Assembly (NCBI GenBank): GCA_002493085.1
Contig: DKXQ01000135.1
Coordinates: forward strand, 1 to 5,566
Length of the DNA stretch: 5,566 nt
From: Lachnoclostridium sp. UBA7122
GTDB taxonomy: Bacteria; Bacillota; Clostridia; Lachnospirales; Lachnospiraceae
Reading direction: 5' to 3'
Shown here: positions 1 to 5,464 of the stretch, piece after piece
Layout of the letters: every line of letters begins with the position of its first letter
Position numbering within the stretch: position 1 is the stretch's first letter
Program-made: the position numbers and the translations under genes
Notes under the pieces: generated by a model
Database searches by the model: none
Seen by the model: only the letters and a program-made list of their open reading frames with translations
Told to the model about the DNA's origin: nothing

Positions 1-1
1 A

Positions 2-340
2 ATTTTTATAACTTACTCTGGTAAGAAATTGTTTTCCCAGTATTCGCTTGGCATGAAGCAGCGGCTGGCGATTGCCCTTGCAATTATGCATGATCTGGAA
101 CTTTTGATTCTGGATGAAGCATTCAATGGTCTTGACCCTATTGGAATTGCGGAGGTGCGGTCTTTTATCCGTGACCTTTGTAATGAACGGGGAAAGACAA
201 TCCTGATATCCAGTCATATTCTATCCGAAATTGCATTGCTGGCTGATGATATTGGAATCATTGACCACGGCATGCTTTTAGAAGAAGAAAGCCTTGAAGA
301 TTACTTCAAACGTGTAACAGGTGGTGAAGGGATGGCTTAA
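2..340 (+). CDS. ABC transporter ATP-binding protein, BcrA/lantibiotic-export type (5' end outside window, C-terminal part shortened)
   Basis: ATPase subunit of an ABC-2 type exporter of the kind used for bacitracin or lantibiotic resistance; it would act on the inner membrane face with a permease. The frame is open from the first bases, so the Walker A part lies upstream; the TTG at 29 is internal and not a real start. Visible motifs are the family-typical signature YSLGMKQRL (41-67), Walker B with D-loop (LLILDEAFNGLDP) and the switch histidine in SSHILSE. After the switch region the family normally has roughly 60-70 more residues before a C-terminal LEDYF..TGGEG tail. Here the tail (SLEDYFKRVTGGEGMA) follows LLEEE directly, which suggests an in-frame internal deletion. 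No permease gene follows, although one normally does. Motif-level identity is firm; whether the protein still works is doubtful. GC is about 48% in 61-120 (hand count), well above the genes to the right. Confidence 0.85.
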   Translation: MFITYSGKKLFSQYSLGMKQRLAIALAIMHDLELLILDEAFNGLDPIGIAEVRSFIRDLCNERGKTILISSHILSEIALLADDIGIIDHGMLLEEESLEDYFKRVTGGEGMA

Positions 341-389
341 TAGCTATTTGAAGGTTAGATAAAAGGAATGGCATAGTCTGTATATCCTG

Positions 390-428
390 CCATATAAATA
401 TATAATGATAAATTATATATTTATATGG
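390..428 (+). repeat. Perfect 17-bp inverted repeat across the ribosome binding site of the LysM-GH18 gene
   Basis: The left arm CCATATAAATATATAAT (390-406) and right arm ATTATATATTTATATGG (412-428) are exact reverse complements around the 5-nt loop GATAA. The last two bases of the right arm are the first GG of the GGAGG ribosome binding site (427-431), so as RNA the stem would partly hide it. A TATAAT lies at 401-406, but I see no good -35 box 16-18 nt upstream of it. If that TATAAT were the -10 box, the message would start inside the repeat and the hairpin would not form; the site would then be a DNA operator. A shorter alternative stem (ATGGCA 368-373 with TGCCAT 388-393) competes for the left arm. 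The repeat is certain; its role is not known. Confidence 0.75.
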
Positions 429-437
429 AGGTTTGTT

Positions 438-1178
438 TTGGAAATATATGTAGTAAAACAGGGCGATACAATTGATATTATTGCAGATAAGTTTCAGGTA
501 CAGGCTAGCGGAATTGCTTTTATAAACCAGATTTCATATCCTTATCCTCTTGTAATCGGGCAGGCTCTTTTAATACCTGTCCAGGATACCTTGCAACAGT
601 ACAAAAGACCAGTTACAGTAAATGGATATGCCTACCCTTATATAAATTCAAAAGTATTACAGACAACTCTGGCTTATCTTACAACATTATCTGTTTTTTC
701 CTATGGATTCACAACTGAAGGAGAACTAGTGCCACCTGTGGATGACACTGGCATGATAAATGCGGCATTGCAGTTTGGCACAGAACCAGTACTTACACTT
801 ACACCAATGGATGCAAATGGAAAGTTTAACAATAATCTTATATCTGTATTAGTACACAATAATAGTATACAGGAAATTCTTATACAAAATATCCTTGTAG
901 TGCTCAGGCAAAAAAATTTTAGCGGTGTAGATGTTGACTTTGAATATATAAAAGCAGAGGACAGGGATTATTTTACTTCTTTTGTAGCAAAGCTTACAAG
1001 GGAACTTAATGCCTATGGGTATATGGTTTCTGTTGCACTAGCGCCAAAGACATCTTCAGGGCAGCAGGGGCTTTTATATGAAGGAAAAGATTATGGGGGA
1101 CTTGGGGCAGCGGCCAACAGTTGTTTATTAATGACATATGAATGGGGATACAAATACAGCCATGTATTATACAGGTAA
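438..1178 (+). pseudogene. Truncated LysM + glycoside hydrolase family 18 protein (spore cortex hydrolase SleL/YaaH-like)
   Basis: Relative of spore peptidoglycan N-acetylglucosaminidases that bind the wall by LysM and cut cortex glycan during germination. I start it at TTG 438, which has GGAGG (427-431) 6 nt upstream and gives MEIYVVKQGDTI, a normal LysM beginning; the earlier ATG at 405 lies inside the inverted repeat and has no ribosome site. Residues about 3-48 are one LysM domain; from about 60 the GH18 barrel begins. The catalytic motif GVDVDFEY is present, with the proton-donor Glu at residue 169, followed by the family block ALAPKTS..QGLLYEG.DY and MTYEWGY (232-238). The frame leaves the family pattern just after GYKYS (about 1160) and stops eight codons later. 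Relatives have about 430 residues; this has 246, so the last barrel strands are missing. It is therefore probably inactive. The lost 3' half is not seen elsewhere in the window. Confidence 0.8.
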
Positions 1179-1240
1179 TAATTAAAAATTAAATTTAGTA
1201 TAGTATATTTTTATAGAAAAATAAATATTTTGTCACATAA

Positions 1241-1269
1241 TTGAAAAAAATTTCTATTATATATAAAAT
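1241..1269 (+). promoter_or_regulatory. SigA-type promoter of the three-gene ATPase/STAS/PIN operon
   Basis: TTGAAA (1241-1246), a 17-nt spacer, then TAAAAT (1264-1269), 45 nt before the ATG at 1314. A second -35-like box, TTGTCA (1230-1235), lies just upstream but is less well spaced for a -10. The match is good, but the surroundings are so AT-rich that chance matches are likely. It is the best-placed candidate for driving genes 1314-3129. Confidence 0.55.
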
Positions 1270-1281
1270 AGTTTTATATAT
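1259..1281 (+). repeat. Perfect 10-bp inverted repeat over the -10 box, possible operator
   Basis: ATATATAAAA (1259-1268) and TTTTATATAT (1272-1281) are exact reverse complements around TAG. The site covers the putative -10 box and the expected transcription start, where a repressor would sit. AT-only arms make chance occurrence more likely, so the regulatory role is only a suggestion. Confidence 0.35.
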
Positions 1282-1313
1282 TTTTCAAATATTTTTATGG
1301 CTGGGAGCATAAT

Positions 1314-2210
1314 ATGATTATAAATTTGCCAAGGATGATTAATGATACGACACAAGGAATAGTTTCCTTGGTTATCGTGCTGGATAAAATTCATAATGCA
1401 GAAAATAATGATAGAGTGATTTTAGATTTTTCAGAATTAGAATGGATTGATGCAAATATACTATCTGCATTTGGAGCTGTGTTAGATGAAAATTTCACAA
1501 GAGTACGGTTACAATATGTAAAAGATTCGATTTCCTCTAAAATTGAGAACTTATTGGCAAGAAATAGCTTTGGCAGATATTTTAGTTTTGGCAAAACTGT
1601 TGATAAAAATGATACCGTAATTGAGTATAAAATAACTGATGGCAAAGAAATAAAAAAATTTGCTTCGTACTTCAAAGATAGGGTACTACAACGGCAGCAG
1701 ATGCCCAGAATGTCTGATGGGTTAAAAGAAAAAATATTAGAAAATGTATTAGAAATATTTGGTAATGCACCCATGCATGGAAAATGTAGCAAAGTATTTT
1801 CTTGTGGACAGATATTTCCTGCAAAAAATTTAATGAAGTTTACAATAGCGAATACAGGACATACTATAAAGGAGAATGTTATTGAATATTATACAGATAT
1901 ATTAGGAAAAGAACCACCAGAAAATACTATTTCGTGGGCAACAGATGAAAATAATTCTACAAAACAGATGGTAAATGGCAAATCTGGAGGTCTGGGATTA
2001 TATTATCTAAAAGAATTTGTAAATATTAATAATGGCTCAATAATGATATGTTCTGAAGATGAAATATGGACATTTAAAAATGGTAAGGAGAATACAGAAT
2101 TTATTGATACTATTTTTAGAGGAACTATTGTCACAATTAACATTAATACTGATGATAATGGTGTGTATATATTATCTAATGAAAGTGGAAATAAGTTTTC
2201 TGAATTCTAG
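1314..2210 (+). CDS. STAS-like + GHKL/HATPase-type ATP-binding protein, first gene of a three-gene module
   Basis: A 298-residue soluble protein. The start is ATG 1314 with GGGAG (1303-1307) 6 nt upstream. Residues about 1-95 look like a STAS-type fold: RVILDFSELEWIDANILSAF (34-53) follows the strand-turn-helix pattern of anti-sigma antagonists, but the usual phosphorylated Ser position is D46-A47-N48. Residues about 130-280 form a GHKL ATP-binding domain: N-box E143..E147...N151...H155, G1-like box IANTGHTI (178-185), G2 box GKSGGLGLYYL (222-232) and a final strand FRGTIVTIN (268-276). The usual G1 Asp that contacts adenine is Asn180. No histidine-kinase dimerisation helix and no membrane segment is visible, so it is more like a SpoIIAB/RsbW-type switch or an ATP sensor than a classical kinase. 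It lies 12 nt from the next gene, in the same operon. The substrate and partner are not known; I infer binding to the STAS-like product of 2223-2558. Confidence 0.82.
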   Translation: MIINLPRMINDTTQGIVSLVIVLDKIHNAENNDRVILDFSELEWIDANILSAFGAVLDENFTRVRLQYVKDSISSKIENLLARNSFGRYFSFGKTVDKNDTVIEYKITDGKEIKKFASYFKDRVLQRQQMPRMSDGLKEKILENVLEIFGNAPMHGKCSKVFSCGQIFPAKNLMKFTIANTGHTIKENVIEYYTDILGKEPPENTISWATDENNSTKQMVNGKSGGLGLYYLKEFVNINNGSIMICSEDEIWTFKNGKENTEFIDTIFRGTIVTININTDDNGVYILSNESGNKFSEF

Positions 2211-2222
2211 GGAGGAATAATT

Positions 2223-2558
2223 ATGGAAAAAATATTGGTTTATAAATTATTTGGCAATCTGGCAGTTTCAGATGATGATGGTGAAATTCTTCATGAAGAG
2301 ATTGAAAAGGCATTGTCAAAGGGTAGCAAAGTGACAGTTGATTTTAATAATGTAGATGTTGTACTTACCCAGTTTTTAAACGCTGCCATAGCTACATTAT
2401 ATGAAAGACATAACAGTGAAGAATTGAAAGAAAAATTAGTAATTACTGGATTAAAATCAACAGATTCTTTGCGTAAAGTAATAGCTAGAGCAAAATCTTT
2501 TTATACAGATGAAAAAAAGGTCACCGAATTTATAGATGAGGAGGAAATATATGGCTAA
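2223..2558 (+). CDS. STAS-like domain protein (DUF4325 type), second gene of the module
   Basis: A 111-residue protein with GGAGG (2211-2215) 7 nt before ATG 2223, right behind the stop of the ATPase gene. The core VTVDFNNVDVVLTQFLNAAI (37-56) has the form of DUF4325 STAS-like proteins, which often sit next to HATPase genes. It also resembles the N-terminal STAS-like part of its neighbour (V.(V/L)DF..(L/V)(E/D)...L.A..A.L.E). The position matching the phosphorylated Ser of SpoIIAA-like antagonists is around T49, a possible phosphate acceptor (inference). There is no signal peptide and no membrane helix; the C-terminus is acidic (FIDEEEIYG). The gene ends 8 nt inside the PIN gene, which indicates translational coupling. 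The likely role is the protein-protein partner linking ATP-binding state to the PIN effector, but this is inferred from context only. Confidence 0.82.
   Translation: MEKILVYKLFGNLAVSDDDGEILHEEIEKALSKGSKVTVDFNNVDVVLTQFLNAAIATLYERHNSEELKEKLVITGLKSTDSLRKVIARAKSFYTDEKKVTEFIDEEEIYG
2538..2544 (+). promoter_or_regulatory. Ribosome binding site that fixes the PIN gene start
   Basis: GAGGAGG lies 6 nt before ATG 2551 and inside the end of the STAS-like gene. It argues against the ATG at 2536, which would overlap this site and has no ribosome site of its own. Confidence 0.8.
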
Positions 2559-3129
2559 TCTAGTAAAAGATATTACAATATTTACTCCTATGAAAAATGA
2601 TTTGTTTATACTGGACTGTAATGTTCTGATGTATGTTTTTTATACTTATGGTGGATATAAAAATAAACTTATGAAACCATATAAAACCTTTTTTAATAAA
2701 ATAGCTGTTAAAAGTCAGTCAATCCTTGTAACAGCTGTTTTATTGTCAGAATTTATAAATACATATATTAGAAATGAATATAAGAGATATTTAAGGGAAA
2801 ATAATCTTAAAACAGACCAGTTTGATTTTAAAAAAGACTATAAACCAACAGATGAATATAAAGATACAATAAAGGAGATTTCAGATATTGTTATAAATCA
2901 GTTACTTCTATTACCATCCGTTGTTTTATGCAATGATGATATAATAAAAGTAAATATTGCAGATATGTTTTTCAATGAAAATACATTTGATTTTAATGAC
3001 AGATACTATGGAGAGCTTGCAAGGTATAAAAACTGCTATATTGTAACAAACGATGCAGACTTTCTTAGCATTAATAATATAAAGATTATTACTGCTAATA
3101 AGCATATGTTATATAAAAAGGGGCATTAA
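2551..3129 (+). CDS. PIN-domain nuclease, third gene of the module
   Basis: A 192-residue protein of the PIN superfamily, metal-dependent RNases that include VapC toxins. Acidic active-site candidates are in the expected order: D22 in FILDCNVLM, E67 in LLSEF, D147/D150 in FDFNDRYY, and D168/D170 in IVTNDADF, followed by IKIITANKHML, which matches the usual final strand. It is longer than a classical VapC (about 130-140), with an extra charged helical stretch at about 74-112, so it is not a standard VapBC toxin, and no VapB-like antitoxin is encoded beside it. The gene overlaps the STAS-like gene by 8 nt (2551-2558), so its dose is tied to that of its partner. Its stop codon lies in the loop of the hairpin at 3119-3135. 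I infer that it is the effector of the module, held in check or switched on by the two upstream products; the RNA or DNA target is unknown. Confidence 0.85.
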   Translation: MANLVKDITIFTPMKNDLFILDCNVLMYVFYTYGGYKNKLMKPYKTFFNKIAVKSQSILVTAVLLSEFINTYIRNEYKRYLRENNLKTDQFDFKKDYKPTDEYKDTIKEISDIVINQLLLLPSVVLCNDDIIKVNIADMFFNENTFDFNDRYYGELARYKNCYIVTNDADFLSINNIKIITANKHMLYKKGH

Positions 3130-3135
3130 GCCCCT
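3119..3135 (-). terminator. Hairpin terminator shared by the convergent recombinase and PIN genes
   Basis: AGGGGC (3119-3124), loop ATTAA, GCCCCT (3130-3135). Read on the - strand, the stem is followed by TTTTTATAT, a proper U-tract, so it should end the recombinase message well. On the + strand only CTATTTAG follows, so stopping of the PIN message would be weaker. The PIN stop codon TAA (3127-3129) is in the loop and the recombinase stop (3134-3136) overlaps the base of the stem. Confidence 0.8.
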
Positions 3136-4714
3136 ATTTAGAAGGCATAATAGGATATAATACTAGGTCAAAATTATCAATATCACGTCTCCCTCGTGTA
3201 TTCCTTGTTTCTTTTATGTATTCAATCTTCTTTATTACAGCTTTCAGAAGTTCATTTTTCATGCTTGCATCTTTAATAGTATCATATCCATCTACAATAT
3301 TTTTTACTGTAGGAATAAAGTTATTTTCAATAGACAAGGCTTTTTCTTCTGAATTTTTTAATTCTTGTAGCTTATTCATTGCCTTATTACATTCTTCAAT
3401 TTTAGCTTTGATAGCCTTGTTTCTTTCTAAAAAAGTCTCATCATCATAAATACCACGTTCCAGAAGGTCAAAAGTTTTATCTAGTTGTGATTTTAACATA
3501 GCCGCTTCTTTTTCTAATGTAGTATATGAATTATCATATGTTGGCGAGATATGTTTTATTTCATTTCTCTGTATGTTTAATTCGTAATTATAAAGCCACA
3601 TTTTCAATGAGGATATTATCTTTTTTTCTACAAGATAAATAGGAGCTGATATGTTATTACAATATCTGTTTGGGCATTTCAAAGCAGCATATGGTGTTTT
3701 GGATGTAGGTGCTAACCGGGTCATAAGATGACCGCATTTTTTACAATAAACAAGCCCTGACAATGGATTTTGAAGCTTTTTGCCAGATTGTACTGAAATC
3801 TTGGAATGTGATTTTAACAGTTCCTGTGCTTTATTAAATGTTTCTTCATCTATAATAGCTTTATGCAGACCTTGCGTAATAATACAGTCATTAGTTCTTC
3901 TGCGTTTTGTGATTATAGAGCCATTTTGTGATACTTTTTCATATTTATCATATCCCCAGCGTATCTTGCCAGTATAAACAGGATTACAGAGAATATCACG
4001 TATAGATACAGGAGACCATGCACCTCCTGAAAGAGGTTTTATATTTCTTCTGTCAAGTATGCGGCATATTTTTGTAGAACCAGCTTTGTTAATACTGCCA
4101 TCAGAATTTTTTTCGCCATTTACGTATAAATCAAAAATAAGACGGATAATGTCTGCCTGTTCTGGTACAATTTCAAGACTCCAGCCTTTGTCATTTTGTA
4201 ATTTGATGCGTTTATATCCAAGCGGGGCAGTAGAAGCAATATATCTTCCCTCACTGGCAGCAGCTTTCCGTCCTCTCTGGATACGGCGGTTTATGGTTTT
4301 ATATTCCCTTCTGGACATAAAAAGCCCAAATTCAAAGTATTCTTCGTCAAATTCATTTGCTGGGTCATAGACTTTTGCTGGTGTGATGATTTTTGTGCCT
4401 GACAACTGGAATGCCTGGGCAACTATGCCTTGGTCAATAGTAGCACCTCTTGCAAGCCGTTCTATTTCCATGACAATGACACCATCCCACAAGCCATTTT
4501 CTACTTCCTGTAAAAGTTTAATCATTTCAGGGCGTGCAGAAATAGTTTCACCAGACACTATTTCCTTATAAACAGCAGAAATTTTTATTTCCATTTTATT
4601 GGCCAGAGCTTTGAGTATCTGTTCATGACGCGCTAAGGTTTCACCTTCACCATGTGCCTCAGCATCACGGTCAGCACGGCTTTTTCTAAGGTATAAGCAA
4701 TATTTTTCTTTCAT
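3134..4714 (-). CDS. Large serine recombinase (site-specific integrase/resolvase family)
   Basis: A 526-residue recombinase that would cut and join two short att sites through a 5'-phosphoserine link, typical of integrative elements and phages of Clostridia. The start is ATG at 4714, with GGAGG (4726-4722) 7 nt upstream; a longer reading from TTG 4786 runs over the promoter. The N-terminal resolvase domain has YLRKS with catalytic Ser12 and Arg10, and the later EIERLARG block. The Recombinase domain begins near APLGYKR and includes the SPVSIRDILCNPVYTGKIRW segment. A zinc-ribbon pair CKKC...CPNRYC follows, then a long coiled coil (TTLEKEAAMLKSQLDK onward), and the protein ends with a basic/aromatic tail. 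All parts of a large serine recombinase are present and unbroken, so it may be active. It converges on the PIN gene and shares its terminator region, which suggests that the module and recombinase travel together. GC is higher than in the module. Confidence 0.95.
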   Translation of the reverse strand: MKEKYCLYLRKSRADRDAEAHGEGETLARHEQILKALANKMEIKISAVYKEIVSGETISARPEMIKLLQEVENGLWDGVIVMEIERLARGATIDQGIVAQAFQLSGTKIITPAKVYDPANEFDEEYFEFGLFMSRREYKTINRRIQRGRKAAASEGRYIASTAPLGYKRIKLQNDKGWSLEIVPEQADIIRLIFDLYVNGEKNSDGSINKAGSTKICRILDRRNIKPLSGGAWSPVSIRDILCNPVYTGKIRWGYDKYEKVSQNGSIITKRRRTNDCIITQGLHKAIIDEETFNKAQELLKSHSKISVQSGKKLQNPLSGLVYCKKCGHLMTRLAPTSKTPYAALKCPNRYCNNISAPIYLVEKKIISSLKMWLYNYELNIQRNEIKHISPTYDNSYTTLEKEAAMLKSQLDKTFDLLERGIYDDETFLERNKAIKAKIEECNKAMNKLQELKNSEEKALSIENNFIPTVKNIVDGYDTIKDASMKNELLKAVIKKIEYIKETRNTRGRRDIDNFDLVLYPIMPSK

Positions 4715-4757
4715 TGGAAAGCCTCCTTTTTTAATTCCTGTATCTGCTGTTTTAAAT

Positions 4758-4786
4758 ATTATGTATAATATATTAATACAAGTCAA
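4758..4786 (-). promoter_or_regulatory. Promoter of the recombinase gene
   Basis: On the - strand, TTGACT (4786-4781), a 17-nt spacer, then CATAAT (4763-4758), about 44 nt before the start codon at 4714. It is a close match to the SigA consensus in the right place. Confidence 0.65.
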
Positions 4787-4813
4787 AGATAAAAAAATCT
4801 TATATTAAGAAAT

Positions 4814-4845
4814 TGCAAGCTATCTGTTATGACAGACAGCTTGCA
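4814..4845 (-). terminator. Long hairpin behind the small secreted protein gene, probable terminator
   Basis: GCAAGCTATCTGT (4815-4827) pairs with ACAGACAGCTTGC (4832-4844) around a 4-nt loop, plus one more T-A pair outside. The only mismatch in DNA becomes a G-U pair in - strand RNA, so the stem is best on the - strand, 31 nt after the stop of the 4877-5131 gene. The following run AATTTCTTAATATAAG is only a moderate U-tract. It also lies between the recombinase promoter and the next gene, so an attachment-site role is a less likely alternative. Confidence 0.6.
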
Positions 4846-4876
4846 GATAAATAACTATTTGAAATTGTTAGCACTA

Positions 4877-5131
4877 TCAGTAGCATACTTTACAGGCTCT
4901 TAAGTCTAATGAGCCTTTAGCTTTCTTTACAGTGGTTTTCTGGATGTTTTTGCTGCGGCTTAGTGTGCGGCAGCTCTTAGTACAATGATAGGCATAGCTT
5001 GAACCAGGAACATAGTATACATAAGTTTTAGCTTCGGTTACTGCAGCAGCATCTGGATTGATGCTTGTTCCATAAGGAGAGATTACCAGTGCCAGAGATA
5101 ACGATGTAACAGTAAATAGTTTTTTAATCAT
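4877..5131 (-). CDS. Small secreted protein with a Cys/His (Ada-like, YH...C / CxxC) domain
   Basis: An 84-residue predicted secreted protein. ATG at 5131 has AAAGGGG (5146-5140) 8 nt upstream. Residues 1-34 are a signal peptide: KK, a hydrophobic stretch LFTVTSLSLALVIS, and possible cleavage after A30 or A34. The mature part of about 50 residues has VYYVPGSSYAYHCTKSCRTL and ends in LRACKVCY. The layout Y.H....C......(A/K)A....L..C..C resembles a small domain found at the C-terminus of secreted nucleases and other extracellular proteins in Firmicutes. H49, C54, C80 and C83 could bind metal or form disulfides (C50 is an additional Cys). I do not know its function. It has its own promoter and hairpin and seems to be a single-gene unit not linked to the module; it may be flanking chromosome or element cargo. 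Confidence 0.8.
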   Translation of the reverse strand: MIKKLFTVTSLSLALVISPYGTSINPDAAAVTEAKTYVYYVPGSSYAYHCTKSCRTLSRSKNIQKTTVKKAKGSLDLRACKVCY

Positions 5132-5171
5132 TTAGATTTCCCCTTTCTGTAATGTATTTAAAACTATAAAC

Positions 5172-5200
5172 ATTATAGAATATTGTGAAGCAAATAGCAA
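5172..5200 (-). promoter_or_regulatory. Promoter of the small secreted protein gene
   Basis: On the - strand, TTGCTA (5200-5195), a 17-nt spacer, then a perfect TATAAT (5177-5172), 40 nt before the start codon. A good SigA-type match. Confidence 0.7.
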
Positions 5201-5267
5201 GATAACTATATTGATAATTTGCAAATATTGTAAAAAAACATATATTAATAGTTAAAAATAGAAAAAT

Positions 5268-5408
5268 CTAGAAAAACCCCTCTAAAAGGCTGGAACGATA
5301 CAAATAATTGTTGGACATTGGCGGAATCTGTAGTTGAGCTATGCCAGATATCAGGGTCACCTTTTCCATGACATACCAAATAACATTGCTGGTCGTTGTT
5401 ACTAACAT
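5268..5408 (-). other. Possible 46-residue ORF or gene fossil in a GC-richer block
   Basis: ATG at 5408 opens a frame of 46 codons ending in TAG at 5268 (begins MLVTTTSNVIWYVMEKVTL). No Shine-Dalgarno lies before it. A second - strand frame over the same bases, containing CHGKGDPDIWHSSTTDSANV, is open for about 70 codons but has no ATG. Hand counts give 24/60 and 25/60 G+C for 5281-5340 and 5341-5400, against 12/60 and 11/60 for the 60 bases on either side. The block thus has foreign or formerly coding composition, but I cannot name a family. Confidence 0.3.
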
Positions 5409-5435
5409 AATATAAATTCTTTTTGGATAGATATA

Positions 5436-5464
5436 TTGAAATTATAAACCAAAAGGTTTATAAT
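5436..5464 (+). promoter_or_regulatory. Rightward promoter with a palindromic operator between -35 and -10
   Basis: TTGAAA (5436-5441), exactly 17 nt, then TATAAT (5459-5464). The whole spacer is a perfect inverted repeat: ATTATAAACC (5441-5450), AAAA, GGTTTATAAT (5455-5464), with the right arm containing the -10 box. That layout is typical of a repressor-controlled promoter. A GGGAG lies downstream at 5489-5493, but only very short frames follow inside the window, so the controlled gene must start near or past the edge. Confidence 0.55.

Noticed and set aside
405..437. ATG 405 as start of the LysM-GH18 gene
   Set aside because: It lies in the inverted repeat and has no ribosome site; TTG 438 has GGAGG at ideal spacing and begins the LysM domain correctly.
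1179..1313. Possible small RNA or ORF in the AT-rich spacer before the module
   Set aside because: Only promoter-like boxes and low-complexity palindromes are visible; no open frame of note and no strong GC stem.
1391..1792. 133-codon open frame on the - strand inside the ATPase gene
   Set aside because: Antisense shadow of a gene with clear HATPase motifs; its translation shows no family pattern.
2536..2550. ATG 2536 as start of the PIN gene
   Set aside because: It overlaps the GAGGAGG that serves ATG 2551 and has no site of its own.
2536..3129. Classical VapBC toxin-antitoxin pair formed by the STAS-like and PIN genes
   Set aside because: The upstream protein is STAS-like, not a DNA-binding antitoxin, and the PIN protein is longer than VapC.
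3216..4571. Several + strand open frames of 62-103 codons opposite the recombinase
   Set aside because: Shadows of a well supported recombinase; no ribosome sites or recognisable domains.
4715..4786. N-terminal extension of the recombinase from TTG 4786
   Set aside because: It would read through the -10/-35 and the ribosome site; the catalytic domain starts correctly at ATG 4714.
4814..4845. Hairpin as recombinase attachment site
   Set aside because: Large serine recombinase sites are longer, imperfect and have a central dinucleotide; position and U-rich tail fit a terminator of the secreted protein gene better.
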